A stretch of DNA of 64,000 bases from Mycobacteroides franklinii (GCF_002013895.1 NZ_MAFQ01000017.1:54325-118324), one strand, 5' to 3'; counted from the first letter of the stretch, positions 43,828 to 55,535 are shown. Program-made: numbers and translations. The notes: a model not told the origin generated them from the sequence alone.

Positions 43828-44499
43828 TTGTCAAGCACATCAAAGGCATCCGTTGCACTCGAGGACGATGAGCGAACGGCCCAAGCCGATATCGTCGTCA
43901 AGGGCCGAAACGTAGAAATCCCCGATCACTTCCGAATCTTTGTGAACGACAAACTGTCCCGTCTGGAACGTTACGACAAGACCCTTTACCTTTTTGATGT
44001 AGAACTCGAACACGAACGCAATCGTCGCCAGAAGAAGAGCTGTCAGCGCGTGGAGATCACCGCGCGGGGCCGCGGACCGGTTGTCCGGGGCGAGGCATGT
44101 GCCGACACGTTCCACAGCGCGCTCGAAGCTGCCGTCGCCAAGCTGGAAAGCCGGCTGCGGCGAGGTCGTGATCGCCGCAAGGTTCATTACGGAGACAAGA
44201 CGCCGGTATCACTTGCCGAGGCCACCAAGGTCCTGCCGGCCGATGCCTTCACGCCGCCCGCGGCGGTGAATGGCGCGCACAGTCACAACGGCGCTGTGAT
44301 CGAGGACGGGCACGGCCCGGGTCACATCGTGCGAACCAAGGAACACCCGGCCAAGCCGATGACGGTCGACGACGCGCTGTACGAGATGGAATTGGTCGGT
44401 CACGACTTTTTCCTCTTCCACGACGAGTCGTCTGGTCGCCCGTCGGTGGTGTACCGCAGGCACGCGTATGACTACGGCCTGATACGCCTCGGGGAGTAG
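43828..44499 (+). CDS. hpf: ribosome hibernation promoting factor, long form (HPF)
   Basis: HPF binds the 30S subunit and inactivates ribosomes in stationary phase. The 223-residue protein is the long form: an N-terminal S30AE domain (about 20-115: IVVKGRNVEIPDHFRIFVNDKLSRLERYD) and a C-terminal dimerisation domain (about 165-222: KEHPAKPMTVDDALYEMELVGHDFFLFHDESSGRPSVVYRRHAYDYGLI). The start is TTG, six bases after GGAGG. A strong hairpin follows 20 bases after the stop. Matches Rv3241c. Confidence 0.94.
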   Translation: MSSTSKASVALEDDERTAQADIVVKGRNVEIPDHFRIFVNDKLSRLERYDKTLYLFDVELEHERNRRQKKSCQRVEITARGRGPVVRGEACADTFHSALEAAVAKLESRLRRGRDRRKVHYGDKTPVSLAEATKVLPADAFTPPAAVNGAHSHNGAVIEDGHGPGHIVRTKEHPAKPMTVDDALYEMELVGHDFFLFHDESSGRPSVVYRRHAYDYGLIRLGE

Positions 44500-44958
44500 G
44501 GCGCGCGGTCACCGCGCAGAGAATCCCCGCACCGGACCGCAACCGGTGCGGGGATTCTCATATGTGCAGCCGCTACGTCGTCGCCCTGCAACCGAGGTGA
44601 CGGCAAGGCGGTGGCCATCGTGACCAGCACCGTCATGACGGTGCGTGGCGACCGGACGGCCGTGCGACAGGGGGCTGGGATGGGCCACCCGGTCCAGCGC
44701 GTCCAGGGCACTGCGCATCCATCAGCGGCGCGGAAATCACCCTCCCGGACCCCGTCGATGCTCTTCGTTGCGGTCAATTCCCGCCGTCCGGTCACGCGAG
44801 TGGAGAGCACTGGGCGGGGTCTGTTGTTCCGGCTCGTGACGGCCAGAAACGGACAGTGAACCCCTACTGGGCAGACATTGAGCGGTGCAGCTTGGGGCGA
44901 CGCCTACGATGGGACTCGCTGAATCTGACAAGTCCTAACGAGTACAGGGGATATTGAC
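44500..44958 (+). other. 459-base region between hpf and secA1
   Basis: After the terminator at 44519-44559 I see no supported gene: open frames on both strands lack ribosome sites, family features or plausible composition. A TACGAT -10 candidate at 44905-44910 could drive secA1 with a leader of about 40 bases. Confidence 0.4.
44519..44559. terminator. strong terminator hairpin after hpf
   Basis: GAGAATCCCCGCACCGG pairs perfectly with CCGGTGCGGGGATTCTC, 17 pairs around a seven-base loop. There is no T-run beyond TCTCATAT, which is common for mycobacterial terminators. Confidence 0.7.
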
Positions 44959-47757
<2,799 letters not shown>

Positions 47758-47760
47758 GCG

Positions 47761-48231
47761 TCAGCCGAGCTGCAACGCGACCACAAGCCAGTTGCCGCGC
47801 ACGGATTGGATCCGTCCGGCGAATGCCTTGACGCGCCCACCGCGTTCGAATGTCCCGAAGATCTCCGCGGTGTCGTCTGCGCAGCGACGCACCCGAACCT
47901 TGCTGAGCCGGGCCGCGGTGGTGGCCGGGGCGCGGGATGATCGCGCCATCACCGCGCTCAGTGGTCCGTCGGCAAGCAGCGGGCGCAGCTGGAGGATGGG
48001 CCGGCGCCGGTCCATGACTTCCAGGACACGGCGCATTGCGGCATCGGCGAACGCAACCGCCTGAGGCGGCGGGGATTGTTCGCGCAGATGTGCTTGACGT
48101 TCGATACCCGCTGGCCGAGTCCGGGATTGATGCAACCTCGTGGGCCGCGGTGAATGGCAGGCCGCCGGCAGGCTGGCCAGCACAGGCGCCGGTTCATAGT
48201 CGGCAACCCGGGTGATGTAGCGATGAGACAT
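47761..48231 (-). CDS. Rv3235-like protein (DUF6459 family)
   Basis: The 156-residue protein has an Arg/Pro-rich N-terminal half and a C-terminal domain with the pattern VRRCADDTAEIFGTFERGGRVKAFAGRIQSVRGNWLVVALQLG, typical of the actinobacterial Rv3235 family. ATG 48231 has GGAGGGG five bases upstream. It is convergent with secA1, with three bases between the stops, and divergent from the WS/DGAT gene. The family sits near secA1 in many actinobacteria; function unknown. Confidence 0.85.
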   Translation of the reverse strand: MSHRYITRVADYEPAPVLASLPAACHSPRPTRLHQSRTRPAGIERQAHLREQSPPPQAVAFADAAMRRVLEVMDRRRPILQLRPLLADGPLSAVMARSSRAPATTAARLSKVRVRRCADDTAEIFGTFERGGRVKAFAGRIQSVRGNWLVVALQLG

Positions 48232-48405
48232 GTTCCCCTCCAGTGAATGAGCCCCCTCATTTGCTCTGCTGGAGAGTCGCAGATCATTGCCGATCATGAT
48301 CGCACAGCCGATGTCCAGGGCGCCAGGGTACGGTTGGCAGAACGTTCGACACAGCGGCGCCGCTCGGTACAAGTGGCGAGGTTTTAGGGGAAGGCGGCGC
48401 GGATT

Positions 48406-49815
48406 GTGGTGAGCAGGTTGTCCGCGCTTGACGCATCTTTCTACTCCAGCGAGGACAGCTCGACGCCGATGCATGTCGGCTCGCTGGCGATCATTCGTAA
48501 GCCCCGCGGCGGCTTGACCTACGAGGAGCTGCTGGCGCTGGTGGAAAGGCGCCTACCGCAGGTTCCCCGCTACCGGCAGAGGGTGAAGGAGATCGGGTTC
48601 GGGCTGGCCCGTCCGGTGTGGCTCGACGATGTCGACTTCGATATCACCTACCACATCAGGCGCTCGGCGCTGCCGTCCCCGGGAAGCGACGGGCAGCTGC
48701 AAGATCTGGTGGCGCGCTTGACATCTCGCCCGCTGGATCGGTCGCGACCGCTGTGGGAGATGTACTTGGTCGAGGGGCTGTCCAAGAACAGGCTGGCCAT
48801 CTACACCAAGGCGCATCAGGCCCTGGTGGACGGGCAGTCCGCGCTCAGTCTTGGCCAGGTCCTGTTCGACGGGACCGCGCGCACACCGGATTTCGAGGAA
48901 GACATCTGGGTGCCGGAGCATGAGCCGAGTTCCAGTGAGCTCATTGCCGGGGCCGTCTCGGAATGGTTGGCACGTCCCGGTGCCCGGTTGGAGGCAGTGC
49001 GTAACACGGTCGCCGACGTCGCGTCGCTGACGGGCGAGATCGGCGATTTGGGCGATCGTATGGTCAAGGTGGTGCGCACGGCGGCTCGCGGTGCCGCGCC
49101 GCGCGGGCCCCTCAACCAACGCGTATCGCGCAGTCGGCGGTTCGGCGTGGTGACCACGAAGCTGGCCGACTACCGTCGGGTGCGCGCCAAGTACGACTGT
49201 GACGTCAACGATGTGGTGTTGGCGACAATCGCTGGAGCACTGCGTAACTGGTTGATGAGCAGGGGCGAGCCGGTCACTACCGCCTCCACCATTCGGGCCA
49301 TGGTGCCGATGTCGGTGTACCGGGACGGCGATCTGGATGTGGGTGGAGAGGGGGCCGCGACCACCGAGGTGTCGCCGTTCCTCGTCGATCTACCCGTTGG
49401 TGAGGGCAACACCGTAGTGCGGCTGTCTCAGATCGCGCATGCCACCGAATCACATTCCGCCGCATTTAGTTTGGTCGATGTTCCGAACATGGCGGCGCTT
49501 TCCGGGTTCGTTCCGCCGACCTTGCACGCGCTGGCGGCCCGCGTCGCGACGACGCTGCCCAGCCGCCTGTTCAATCTGTTGGTCACGAATGTGCCTGGGC
49601 CGCAGTCTCCGATGTATCTCGGCGGGGCGCGGCTGGCCGAGATCTACCCGGTGCCGCCGCTGCTGCGCAATCAGGTGTTGTCGATCGGACTGACGTCCTA
49701 CAACGGCGCTGTGTATTACGGAATCAACGCCGATCGTGAAGCGATGCCCGATGCTGACATGCTCCCGGTGCTGATCACCGAGGCGCTCGACGAATTGTTG
49801 GAGGCTGCCCAGTAA
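48406..49815 (+). CDS. wax ester synthase/diacylglycerol acyltransferase family (WS/DGAT)
   Basis: The 469-residue protein has the N-terminal WS/DGAT acyltransferase domain and the C-terminal DUF1298 domain (LLVTNVPGPQSPMYLGGARL). The family makes triacylglycerols or wax esters from acyl-CoA. The active-site motif HHxxxDG appears as HQALVDG, with H137 kept but the second, catalytic His replaced by Q138, so activity is doubtful. PLWEMYLVEGL is intact. It corresponds to Rv3234c/Rv3233c, which are split in M. tuberculosis but fused in one frame here. It overlaps the next gene by one base. Confidence 0.9.
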   Translation: MVSRLSALDASFYSSEDSSTPMHVGSLAIIRKPRGGLTYEELLALVERRLPQVPRYRQRVKEIGFGLARPVWLDDVDFDITYHIRRSALPSPGSDGQLQDLVARLTSRPLDRSRPLWEMYLVEGLSKNRLAIYTKAHQALVDGQSALSLGQVLFDGTARTPDFEEDIWVPEHEPSSSELIAGAVSEWLARPGARLEAVRNTVADVASLTGEIGDLGDRMVKVVRTAARGAAPRGPLNQRVSRSRRFGVVTTKLADYRRVRAKYDCDVNDVVLATIAGALRNWLMSRGEPVTTASTIRAMVPMSVYRDGDLDVGGEGAATTEVSPFLVDLPVGEGNTVVRLSQIAHATESHSAAFSLVDVPNMAALSGFVPPTLHALAARVATTLPSRLFNLLVTNVPGPQSPMYLGGARLAEIYPVPPLLRNQVLSIGLTSYNGAVYYGINADREAMPDADMLPVLITEALDELLEAAQ

Positions 49816-50321
49816 TGCCCATGCAGGTCTATATCCCGGTGACGCTGTCGATGCTGCGCACACTGGTGGCCGACGGTGAGTTGTGGCCGGTGAACGGCAC
49901 CGCCTTCGCGGTGACACCGGCGCTGCGCGAGGCGTACTCCGCGGGTGATGAGGACGAGCTGTCCGAGGTGGCGATGCGTGAGGCGGCGCTGGCCTCGCTG
50001 CGGCTGCTGGCCAATGAGGACGGTGACGACGGATTACCGGCCCGGCGGGCGGTGCTGGTCGCCGATGCCGAGGATGCGAAGCTGCGGCCCGATCTGGACG
50101 ACGCCGTGGTGCGGCTGGCGGCCGCGGTGCCGATATCGGCGGTGGTGGCCGCGCACGTGGACCTGGCGCAGGCCGAATCGGACGTGGTGCGCGCGGCCGA
50201 GGTGATCGATGCCGCGGACCTGGGTGATGAGGATGCCGAGCTGGTGGTCGGAGATGCGCAGGATCATGATCTGGCCTGGTACGCCACCCAAGAACTGCCG
50301 TTCCTGCTCGACCTGCTGTAG
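49815..50321 (+). CDS. Rv3231c-like protein (DUF6912 family)
   Basis: A 168-residue acidic protein beginning MQVYIPVTLSMLRTLVADGEL, with the conserved end DLAWYATQELPFLLDLL. This is the actinobacterial family of Rv3231c, located between the WS/DGAT and desaturase-reductase genes. The ATG overlaps the WS/DGAT stop by one base. No catalytic motif is visible; function unknown. Confidence 0.85.
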   Translation: MPMQVYIPVTLSMLRTLVADGELWPVNGTAFAVTPALREAYSAGDEDELSEVAMREAALASLRLLANEDGDDGLPARRAVLVADAEDAKLRPDLDDAVVRLAAAVPISAVVAAHVDLAQAESDVVRAAEVIDAADLGDEDAELVVGDAQDHDLAWYATQELPFLLDLL

Positions 50322-50357
50322 GCGGCGAGATATGGCCGATTGGCCTGTTTCTGGCCA

Positions 50358-50381
50358 GTAACCTACGGTAGCGTAGGTTAC
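50358..50381. promoter_or_regulatory. desaturase-type operator 1
   Basis: GTAACCTAC-GGTAGC-GTAGGTTAC is a perfect inverted repeat, 42 bases before the reductase start. Nearly the same 24 bases recur before desA3 at 51610, so one regulator probably controls both genes. Confidence 0.65.
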
Positions 50382-50423
50382 GCCTCGCTGGGCATCTCCG
50401 TCATGAATGGAAGGTCATCGGCT

Positions 50424-51596
50424 GTGAAACTGGCTTCCTGGCTAGATGCGTCCGCCTCGGGCGCCCCCAAGTCACGCCATCCGGCGGTAAACATCTTGCG
50501 TGGCTTGGCTTCCCGCATTACGACGCCATTGCTGCCGGACGACTATCTGAGCCTGGCCAACCCGTTGTGGTCGGCCCGCGAGCTGCGCGGCCGGGTGGTC
50601 AGCGTGCGCAAAGAGACGAGTGACTCCGCCACCCTGGAGATCAAGCCGGGCTGGGGCTTCCACTTCGACTATCACCCCGGTCAGTACGTGGGCATCGGTG
50701 TGCTCATGGATGGCCGCTGGCGCTGGCGGTCGTACTCGCTGACCTCGGCGCCTGCGATGAGCGGCTCGCGCGAAGAGCGTCGGGCGCTGCATGCCGGCGG
50801 TTCGGGGCGCACCATCACCATCACCGTCAAGGCGATGCCCGAGGGATTCCTCTCGACCCATCTGGTCAACGGCCTCGAGCCGGGCACGATCGTGCGGCTC
50901 GCCGCCCCTCAGGGCAACTTCGTGCTCGACGATCCCGCACCGCCCGCGATCTTGTTTCTTACCGCAGGCAGCGGCGTCACCCCGATTATGTCGATGTTGC
51001 GCACCTTGGTGCGACGCTCGGCCGCGGCGGGCTTGCCGCTGCCCGATGTGGTGCATCTGCACTCGGCACCTACCGAGGGTGACGTGATGTTCGCCGGAGA
51101 GCTGGCGGCGTTTTCCGAGGCTCACCCGTCCTATCACTACCGGTTGCGGACCACGAAGACCCAGGGCCGGCTGGATTTCTCCGCACTGGCCACCGAGGTG
51201 CCGGACTGGGCGCAACGTCAGACATGGGCGTGCGGGCCGGAAGGCATGCTCGACGATGCCCAGCGGGTGTGGACGGACGCCGGTCTTGGCGAGCTGCTGC
51301 ATCTGGAGAGGTTCGCGGTTTCCCGTGCCGCGCCGCACGGACAGGGCGGCCTGGTGACTTTCGCGCGCAGCGGTAAGCAGCGCGAGGCCGATGCCGCCAC
51401 CTCGCTGATGGAGGCGGGGGAGGAAGCCGGCGTGCAGATGCCGTTCGGATGCCGAATGGGGATCTGTCAGACCTGTGTGGTGTCACTGGTTGAGGGGCAC
51501 GCGCGGGACCTGCGAAACGGCGCCGAGTACGAACCTGGAACGCGCATTCAGACGTGCGTGTCCGCGGCATCGGGGGATTGCGTTCTCGACGTGTGA
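50424..51596 (+). CDS. ferredoxin-NADP reductase-type oxidoreductase (DesA3 partner)
   Basis: The protein (390 residues from GTG 50424) has a ferredoxin reductase-like FAD domain (GQYVGIGVLMDGRWRWRSYSLTS), an NADPH domain (ILFLTAGSGVTPIMSMLRTL; WACGPEGML) and a C-terminal [2Fe-2S] plant-type ferredoxin domain with C-x4-C-x2-C (FGCRMGICQTCVV) and a fourth Cys in IQTCVSA. Rv3230c passes NADPH electrons to DesA3. GAAGG lies nine bases before GTG 50424; ATG 50403 would add seven residues. Confidence 0.93.
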   Translation: MKLASWLDASASGAPKSRHPAVNILRGLASRITTPLLPDDYLSLANPLWSARELRGRVVSVRKETSDSATLEIKPGWGFHFDYHPGQYVGIGVLMDGRWRWRSYSLTSAPAMSGSREERRALHAGGSGRTITITVKAMPEGFLSTHLVNGLEPGTIVRLAAPQGNFVLDDPAPPAILFLTAGSGVTPIMSMLRTLVRRSAAAGLPLPDVVHLHSAPTEGDVMFAGELAAFSEAHPSYHYRLRTTKTQGRLDFSALATEVPDWAQRQTWACGPEGMLDDAQRVWTDAGLGELLHLERFAVSRAAPHGQGGLVTFARSGKQREADAATSLMEAGEEAGVQMPFGCRMGICQTCVVSLVEGHARDLRNGAEYEPGTRIQTCVSAASGDCVLDV

Positions 51597-51609
51597 GGTT
51601 AACGGCCTA

Positions 51610-51633
51610 GTAACCTACGGTGCCGTAAGTTAC
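51610..51633. promoter_or_regulatory. desaturase-type operator 2
   Basis: GTAACCTAC-GGTGCC-GTAAGTTAC matches operator 1 at 22 of 24 positions and lies 38 bases before desA3. An overlapping partial repeat follows (TACGCTATCGTAGG). Confidence 0.65.
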
Positions 51634-51670
51634 GCTATCGTAGGCACGAACCGGCGAAGGGAGCTCACGG

Positions 51671-52900
51671 ATGGCGATTTCGGATATCCAGGAATTCGCG
51701 CACCTCACCGAGGCTGATGTTGAGGCACTCGGACATGAGTTGGATGCGATTCGTCGTGATGTCGAGGAATCGCTCGGAGCCGCTGACGCCCGCTATATCC
51801 GTCGCACCATCGCCGCGCAGCGCACCCTGGAGCTGAGTGGCCGTGTGCTGCTCGCGGCGAGCAAGAAGCGGTCCGCCTGGTGGGCGGGGGCGGTGACGCT
51901 CGGTGTAGCCAAGATCGTTGAGAACATGGAGATCGGTCACAACGTCATGCACGGCCAGTGGGACTGGATGAATGATCCCGAGATCCACTCCTCCAGCTGG
52001 GAGTGGGACATGGTGGATCCGTCCTCGCACTGGAAGCAGACCCACAACTACATCCACCACAAGTACACGAATGTGCTTGGCATGGATGACGATGTGGGCT
52101 ACGGACTGCTGCGGATTACCCGCGACAAGAAGTGGACCCCGTTCAACCTGGGCAACCTGGTCTATAACACGCTGCTGATGCTGTTGTTCGAATGGGGCGT
52201 TGGCGCACAGCATTTGGAGCTCGGCAAGGTGGCCCAGGGCCGTGCGGACAAGGCGGAGTTCCACGCCAAGCGGAATGAAGCGCTGGCCAAGATGGGTAAG
52301 CAGGTCGCCAAGGACTATGTGGCGTACCCCGCGCTGAGCGCCCTCTCGCCCGCGGGAAGTTATCGCAAGACGGTCACCGCCAACCTGTTGGCCAACGTAA
52401 TTCGCAACATCTGGTCCAACGCGGTCATCTTCTGTGGGCACTTTCCGGACGGTGCGGAGAAGTTCACCAAGCAAGATCTGAAGAACGAGACGCAGGGACA
52501 GTGGTACCTGCGACAGATGTTGGGCAGCGCCAACTTTGACGCCGGCCCGGCGATGGCATTCATGAGCGGCAACCTGTGCCACCAGATCGAGCACCACCTG
52601 TTCCCGGATCTGCCGAGTAACCGTTTGTCCGCCGTATCGGTGCGGGTGCGTGAGCTGTGCGACAAGTACGACCTGCCGTACACCTCCGGGCCGTTCCTGG
52701 TGCAGTACGCGAAGGCATGGCGGACTATCGCCAAGCTGTCGTTGCCGGACAAGTACCTGACGTACACCGCTGATAACGCACCAGAGACGCGCAGCGTCAA
52801 GATGTTCGACGAGTTGGAGCCGCGCGAGCGGCGCGGGCTGAAGTCCGCGTTTGCCGCCGTGCGTGCGCGGCGAAAGGGTCGTCGCGGCGCCACGGTCTGA
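51671..52900 (+). CDS. desA3: stearoyl-CoA delta-9 desaturase DesA3
   Basis: DesA3 introduces the delta-9 double bond that makes oleic acid, using electrons from the reductase encoded just upstream. The 409-residue membrane diiron enzyme shows the three His boxes: H90NVMH94, HNYIHH (125-130) and HQIEHH (304-309), with hydrophobic segments between. GAAGGGAGC precedes the ATG by five to six bases. A separate palindromic operator in front of each gene suggests coordinated but distinct promoters. Matches Rv3229c. Confidence 0.95.
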   Translation: MAISDIQEFAHLTEADVEALGHELDAIRRDVEESLGAADARYIRRTIAAQRTLELSGRVLLAASKKRSAWWAGAVTLGVAKIVENMEIGHNVMHGQWDWMNDPEIHSSSWEWDMVDPSSHWKQTHNYIHHKYTNVLGMDDDVGYGLLRITRDKKWTPFNLGNLVYNTLLMLLFEWGVGAQHLELGKVAQGRADKAEFHAKRNEALAKMGKQVAKDYVAYPALSALSPAGSYRKTVTANLLANVIRNIWSNAVIFCGHFPDGAEKFTKQDLKNETQGQWYLRQMLGSANFDAGPAMAFMSGNLCHQIEHHLFPDLPSNRLSAVSVRVRELCDKYDLPYTSGPFLVQYAKAWRTIAKLSLPDKYLTYTADNAPETRSVKMFDELEPRERRGLKSAFAAVRARRKGRRGATV

Positions 52901-52906
52901 CGAGGA

Positions 52907-52952
52907 AACGCAAAAGCCCCCGAACGCTCAGTGCGTCGGGGGCTTTTGCGTT
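52907..52952. terminator. bidirectional terminator after desA3
   Basis: AACGCAAAAGCCCCCGA and TCGGGGGCTTTTGCGTT form a perfect 17-pair stem with a 12-base loop. T-runs occur on both strands, so it can terminate desA3 and the small gene coming from the right. Confidence 0.8.
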
Positions 52953-52968
52953 CAGTAGCGGCGGGGAA

Positions 52969-53070
52969 TTATCCCCGGCCGGATACGGAGATCCACATAG
53001 TGGCCCAGGCGGCGACGCCGCAGGCGAAAATGGCTGCCACACTGGCGATTCTACGAACGTAGCTCGTCAT
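52969..53070 (-). CDS. 33-residue single-pass membrane peptide
   Basis: ATG 53070 opens a frame of 33 codons beginning MTSYVRRIASVAAIFACGVA and ending SVSGRG. It has a positively charged start, one hydrophobic helix at about 8-29 and a short polar tail, the layout of a membrane microprotein. AGGGG lies about seven bases upstream. It follows rsgA on the same strand by 106 bases and ends 17 bases before the terminator, which fits a real transcription unit. No family is recognised. Confidence 0.55.
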   Translation of the reverse strand: MTSYVRRIASVAAIFACGVAAWATMWISVSGRG

Positions 53071-53176
53071 CTGCTAACCCCTGACCCTCGTTGGCTGTCT
53101 CCGTTGCAGCCGCTAATGGAAACGCTAATCGGCGTGTGCTGATATCGCGATTCGGGAAGGCCCTCGCAACCAAGAG

Positions 53177-54169
53177 TTAGGCCGTTGTTAACGCGGAAAG
53201 TAACTGGCGAACAGCGGTTACCCGTTTGGCTGACGACCCGGTCAGCTCATCCAGAGCGCATTCGGGATCGGCCGGCGGGCCAAGGTGCTGGCAACCGCGT
53301 GGGCAGTCTTCGATGGCCTCGGATAGGTCGCTGAACGCTGCCAGCACGTCGGCGGGCTGGATATGGGCCAGGCCGAAGGACCTGATGCCCGGGGTATCGA
53401 TGACCCAGCCCGACGGGTGCAGCGGAAGTGCTATCGACTGGGTGGAGGTGTGGCGCCCCTTGCCCACACCCGTCACCTCGCCGGTCGCGCGATGAGCCTC
53501 GGGGACAAGACGATTCACCAATGTGGACTTGCCCACTCCGGAATGGCCGAGTAGCGCGGTGAGACGGTTCGCCAGTACGTCCATGATGGGTTCTAGCGGT
53601 GCATCGCGTCCGGCCTTGATGACCTGCAGGTCGAGATCGGCGAACTGCGCGGCGAACTCATCGGGATCTGCCAGATCGGTTTTGGTCAGTGCCAGGATTG
53701 GGGTGAGGCCGCCCGCGTAGGCGGCAATGAGTGTCCGTTCCACCAGGCCGGTGCGTGGTGGGGGATCGGCGACTGCCACCACGATCAGCAATTGGTCGGC
53801 GTTGGCCACAAAGATGCGCTCGAAGGGGTCGGTGTCATCGGCGGTGCGGCGCAACACCGTTCGGCGATCTTCCAGACGAACGATGCGGGCGAGTGCGTCG
53901 GGGCGCCCGGACAGATCACCGACCAGGCTCACGGTATCGCCCACCACAATCGGGGTACGGCCGAGTTCTCGTGCCCGCATCGCGGTCACCTGCTGGGTGG
54001 GATCCGGCGTTGAACCATCCTGCAACACACAGCCCCAGCGGCCGCGGTCCACGGTAGTGACCATCGCGGGCACCGCGTCGGCATGCTCGGGACGATTCTT
54101 GGTGCGAGGCCGCGAGCGTCGGCCCGGCCGGATGCGGGCGTCGGACTCGTCGTACTCGCGTGGACTCAA
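53177..54169 (-). CDS. rsgA: ribosome small subunit-dependent GTPase RsgA
   Basis: RsgA is a circularly permuted GTPase that proofreads 30S subunit maturation. The 330-residue protein has an OB fold (about 40-100), then the permuted G motifs: ALTKTDLADP (G4), LLGHSGVGKSTLVNRL (G1), DTPGIRSFGL (G3), and a C-terminal zinc finger with C-x4-C-x1-H-x-C-like residues (DCPRGCQHLGPPADPEC). TTG 54169 overlaps the aroA stop as TTGA and gives the same length as Rv3228. Longer frames run antisense through aroA and are not used. Confidence 0.94.
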   Translation of the reverse strand: MSPREYDESDARIRPGRRSRPRTKNRPEHADAVPAMVTTVDRGRWGCVLQDGSTPDPTQQVTAMRARELGRTPIVVGDTVSLVGDLSGRPDALARIVRLEDRRTVLRRTADDTDPFERIFVANADQLLIVVAVADPPPRTGLVERTLIAAYAGGLTPILALTKTDLADPDEFAAQFADLDLQVIKAGRDAPLEPIMDVLANRLTALLGHSGVGKSTLVNRLVPEAHRATGEVTGVGKGRHTSTQSIALPLHPSGWVIDTPGIRSFGLAHIQPADVLAAFSDLSEAIEDCPRGCQHLGPPADPECALDELTGSSAKRVTAVRQLLSALTTA

Positions 54170-55464
54170 GAGGCGCGACCGCCCGATTGCGTGAGCATGT
54201 CGGCCCACATTCCGGGGAAGTCGGGCAGTGTCTTGCTGGTGGTGGCGATGTCGTCTACGGACACCCCGGGTACTTTCAGGCCGACAAGTGCTCCGGCCGT
54301 GGCCATCCGGTGATCGGCATACGAGCCCCACACCCCGCCGTGTAGACCGGTGGCGACAATGCGCAACCCGTCCTCGGTCTCCTCGCATTGCCCACCGAGG
54401 GCATTGATCTCGTGGGCGAGTGCCTTGAGTCGATCGGTCTCGTGTCCGCGCAGATGCGCGATCCCGCGCAGTATCGAGACGCTGCCAGGTTCGGCAAGGG
54501 CAGCCAGCGCGGCGACCGTGGGGGTGAGTTCGCCCACCTCGCCAAGGTCCAGATCGACAGCGCCGTAACCGGTCTGGCCGGTAACTTCGAGGTAGTCGTC
54601 CGTCAGCGAGGCCGTCTGGGCGAATTGGCGCACCACATCCTCGATCTGGCGCGCGGGCTGGGTGGATTGCCTCGGCCAGCCGGTGATGCGCACAGTGCCA
54701 CCGGTAGCCAACGCGGGCGCGATGAAGGCCAGTGCATTGGACAGATCCGGCTCGATTACCCATTGGTGCGCGGGAATTGGTTGTGGATCGATATGCCAGC
54801 GCCCGGGGGTGGAATCGTCCACCGCGATACCCGCCTCGCGCAGCATCGTCACCGTCATGACCACATGCGGACCCGACGGCAGCACGTCGGCGGTGTTCAC
54901 CGCCCTCAAGCCATGGGTGAACGCGGCGCCGGAAAGCAGTAGACCGGATACGAATTGGGATGATCCCGATGCGTCGACGCCTACCTCGCCGCCGCGAACC
55001 TGGCCGGCACCGGCAACCGTGAATGGCAGATGCTGCCCGTCGACACCCACTCCGATGGACCGCAGCGCGTCCAAGAGGGGAGCGATGGGTCGGGCACGTG
55101 CCTGCTCGTCTCCGTCAAAAACAGTGGGGGCGGCGCGAAGTGCTGCCACGGGTGGCAGGAATCGCAGCACGGTACCGGCGAGCCCACAGTCAACCGTCGT
55201 CGGATGGCCGTCTCCGGCTCCCGGTGAGACGGTCACATCGGTGTCATCGCCGGTGACATCGAACCCGAGCGTGTGCAGCGCGCCGATCATGAGATCGGTG
55301 TCGCGGCTGCGCAATGCACCAGACACTGTCGACGTGCCACCCTCGCGCGCTGCCAGCGCTGCGAGCACGAGCGCCCGGTTGGTCTGGGATTTTGAGCCGG
55401 GCATGGTGATGGTCGCGCTGATGGAACCGTCTATCGTCGGTGCCTGCCAGAGTCCGCTCGTCAC
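54166..55464 (-). CDS. aroA: 3-phosphoshikimate 1-carboxyvinyltransferase (AroA)
   Basis: EPSP synthase of the shikimate pathway joins shikimate-3-phosphate and phosphoenolpyruvate. The 432-residue protein has ITMPGSKSQTNRALVLAALA at 19-38, the LAGTVLRFLPPVAAL segment (LxGTxxRF), DASGSSQFVSGLLL and the C-terminal SYADHRMATAGAL. GTG 55464 is the conserved start. It overlaps rsgA downstream and is divergent from the HMCES gene. Matches Rv3227. Confidence 0.95.
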   Translation of the reverse strand: MTSGLWQAPTIDGSISATITMPGSKSQTNRALVLAALAAREGGTSTVSGALRSRDTDLMIGALHTLGFDVTGDDTDVTVSPGAGDGHPTTVDCGLAGTVLRFLPPVAALRAAPTVFDGDEQARARPIAPLLDALRSIGVGVDGQHLPFTVAGAGQVRGGEVGVDASGSSQFVSGLLLSGAAFTHGLRAVNTADVLPSGPHVVMTVTMLREAGIAVDDSTPGRWHIDPQPIPAHQWVIEPDLSNALAFIAPALATGGTVRITGWPRQSTQPARQIEDVVRQFAQTASLTDDYLEVTGQTGYGAVDLDLGEVGELTPTVAALAALAEPGSVSILRGIAHLRGHETDRLKALAHEINALGGQCEETEDGLRIVATGLHGGVWGSYADHRMATAGALVGLKVPGVSVDDIATTSKTLPDFPGMWADMLTQSGGRAS

Positions 55465-55535
55465 CGACCCATTGTCCCGGACGGGTGGATGCGATGGCTG
55501 TACCGGGTCCTTCGGGCGAGTGGCACGATGGCCAT

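Noticed and set aside
44472..44859. Open frames on both strands between hpf and secA1
   Set aside because: They overlap each other and the hpf terminator, and lack ribosome sites or recognisable domains.
54170..54763. N-terminal extension of the rsgA frame into aroA
   Set aside because: The extension is antisense-frame noise inside aroA; TTG 54169 gives the family length and couples to the aroA stop.
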